A stretch of 6,295 nt of DNA from contig CALGKL010000194.1 in assembly GCA_937930495.1 (NCBI GenBank), positions 1-6,295 on the forward strand, read 5' to 3'. The notes under the pieces are model-generated. The model saw only the letters and a list, made by a program, of their open reading frames with translations, was not told the origin of the DNA and made no database searches. Positions 5,313 through 6,295 of the stretch are shown piece by piece. How positions within the stretch are numbered: the stretch's first letter is position 1; the number at the start of each line of letters is the position of its first letter. The DNA comes from an uncultured Gloeocapsa sp. GTDB lineage: Bacteria; Cyanobacteriota; Cyanobacteriia; Cyanobacteriales; Gloeocapsaceae. A program made the position numbers and the translations under genes.

Positions 5313-6295
5313 ATGTATTTAGGGATTGACTTGGGTACTTGTTACTCAAGTGCTGCTATCTTAATAGACGGTCAACCTCTCCCAATTCCTTTACCCCCTA
5401 GTCAAGGATACGCTCTCCCTTCAAGTATTTTTCTCACCGAACAAGGAGAAATTTTAGTAGGTCAAGCAGCGGAAAATAATCGGCAAAAAAACCCTCAACG
5501 ATATCAAAGAGAGTTTAAACGAGATTTGGGGACCTCTAATCCCTATATATTGGGTGATGCTTCTTTTTTACCCGAAGAATTGGTCACAGAAGTTATTAAA
5601 AAACTTAAGCAAGAAGCTGAAAAGTTAACTACACAAATCAAGGGGATAACAACTCTAACTAAAGCTGTAATTACTGTTCCCGCTATCTACGATAAATCTA
5701 AACGTAACTTAATGGCTCAAGCAGCCCAAAAAGCTGGTTTTACTGAGGTAAGATTAGTAGAAGAGCCGCTAGCTGCTGTTATTTATTATGGAGAATATTA
5801 CCCTATTAACCAAGGAGATATTATCTTAGTTTACGACCTCGGAGGCGGAACATTTGACGCAACTTTACTGCAGAAAAAAAAGAAGGGTTATCAAATCTTA
5901 GGTATCCCTCAATCATTAAACTATGGTAAGGTTCTAGAACTTGAACATCTCATTTTTGACTATCTCAAACAAAAGTGCAGTCTGAAACTTCGCCAACAGC
6001 TGGAATCAGAAACCTCTTGGTTACTTAAAGAAATTATCTTTGATTCATGTCGGCAACTGAAACATCAATTAAGCCAAAAATATGCAGCAAAAATTGACAT
6101 TCCTCTAGGATTAGGAGCAAGAGAAACTTTTTCTCTCAATCGCCAAGAGTTTGAAGGTTTACTTGATCCTTTGATTACGCAAACTATAGATATTTGCGAA
6201 CAATTAGTAAAAAGTTCTGGACTAACTTGGTCAAAAATTAAGCAGATTTTTCTTTTGGGAAGAAATAGCCAAATTTCCGCTCTCCAAAAAATTTT
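5313..6295 (+). CDS. Hsp70/DnaK-family protein, N-terminal ATPase part, cut by the right edge
   Basis: The visible 327 codons are the actin-like nucleotide-binding domain of an Hsp70 relative. Seen: phosphate 1 loop GIDLGTCYSSA (4-14), KR of FKRDLG (69-70), the connect/IEYPT-like stretch AVITVPAIYD...RNLMAQAAQKAGF (118-143), VEEPLAAVIYYG (149-160), and phosphate 2 loop VYDLGGGTFD (173-182). Divergent parts: after phosphate 2 the usual GD..LGG.DFD is replaced by a run reading LNYGKVLELEHLIFDYL, and the adenosine motif, normally LVGGS.RIP.V, reads LLGRNSQISAL (314-324). Lengths between motifs are slightly shorter than in DnaK. The substrate-binding domain, if any, is beyond the edge. It is therefore probably not the housekeeping DnaK but one of the extra Hsp70-like proteins common in cyanobacteria; its clients and partner J-protein cannot be told from here. 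The start is well supported by AAGGAG 9 nt upstream. An in-frame A AAA AAG run occurs at 5876-5882. Confidence 0.88.
   Translation, partial: MYLGIDLGTCYSSAAILIDGQPLPIPLPPSQGYALPSSIFLTEQGEILVGQAAENNRQKNPQRYQREFKRDLGTSNPYILGDASFLPEELVTEVIKKLKQEAEKLTTQIKGITTLTKAVITVPAIYDKSKRNLMAQAAQKAGFTEVRLVEEPLAAVIYYGEYYPINQGDIILVYDLGGGTFDATLLQKKKKGYQILGIPQSLNYGKVLELEHLIFDYLKQKCSLKLRQQLESETSWLLKEIIFDSCRQLKHQLSQKYAAKIDIPLGLGARETFSLNRQEFEGLLDPLITQTIDICEQLVKSSGLTWSKIKQIFLLGRNSQISALQKI

Overview
The window looks like cyanobacterial chromosome. It carries a Flv1-type (class C) flavodiiron protein with a fused flavin reductase domain, phylloquinone (menaquinone-type) biosynthesis genes, and seven copies of the HIP1 palindrome GCGATCGC (starting at 858, 948, 1062, 2432, 3461, 4280 and 4960), a hallmark of many cyanobacterial genomes. 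There are no RNA genes, transposons or CRISPR arrays that I can see.

Layout. On the minus strand, 2641 down to 1 is a tight cluster. It runs from a 345-aa protein with a helix-turn-helix-like segment, through menC (o-succinylbenzoate synthase), to menE (o-succinylbenzoate-CoA ligase), which runs off the left edge. The first two genes are 3 nt apart and menC/menE overlap by 19 nt, so this is probably one transcription unit making two consecutive enzymes of the phylloquinone ring pathway. From a 78-bp divergent gap, a 213-aa stand-alone LON substrate-binding-domain protein runs rightward (2720-3361). It converges, with a 26-bp gap, on flv1 (5112-3388, minus strand). A 200-bp AT-rich divergent intergenic region separates flv1 from a DnaK/Hsp70-like gene (5313 onward, plus strand) that is cut by the right edge.

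The most striking observation is in menC. The gene is open for 304 codons except for one in-frame TGA at codon 171, directly after the catalytic Asp-Ala-Asn, where the family normally has glycine (GGA to TGA is one base change). All other catalytic residues are intact on both sides. This is a fresh nonsense mutation, a sequence error, or, less likely, a recoded UGA. The other points are the Flv1 diiron site, in which most ligands are replaced, and an Hsp70 relative with a degraded adenosine-binding motif. I found no clear evidence of a new multi-gene system.
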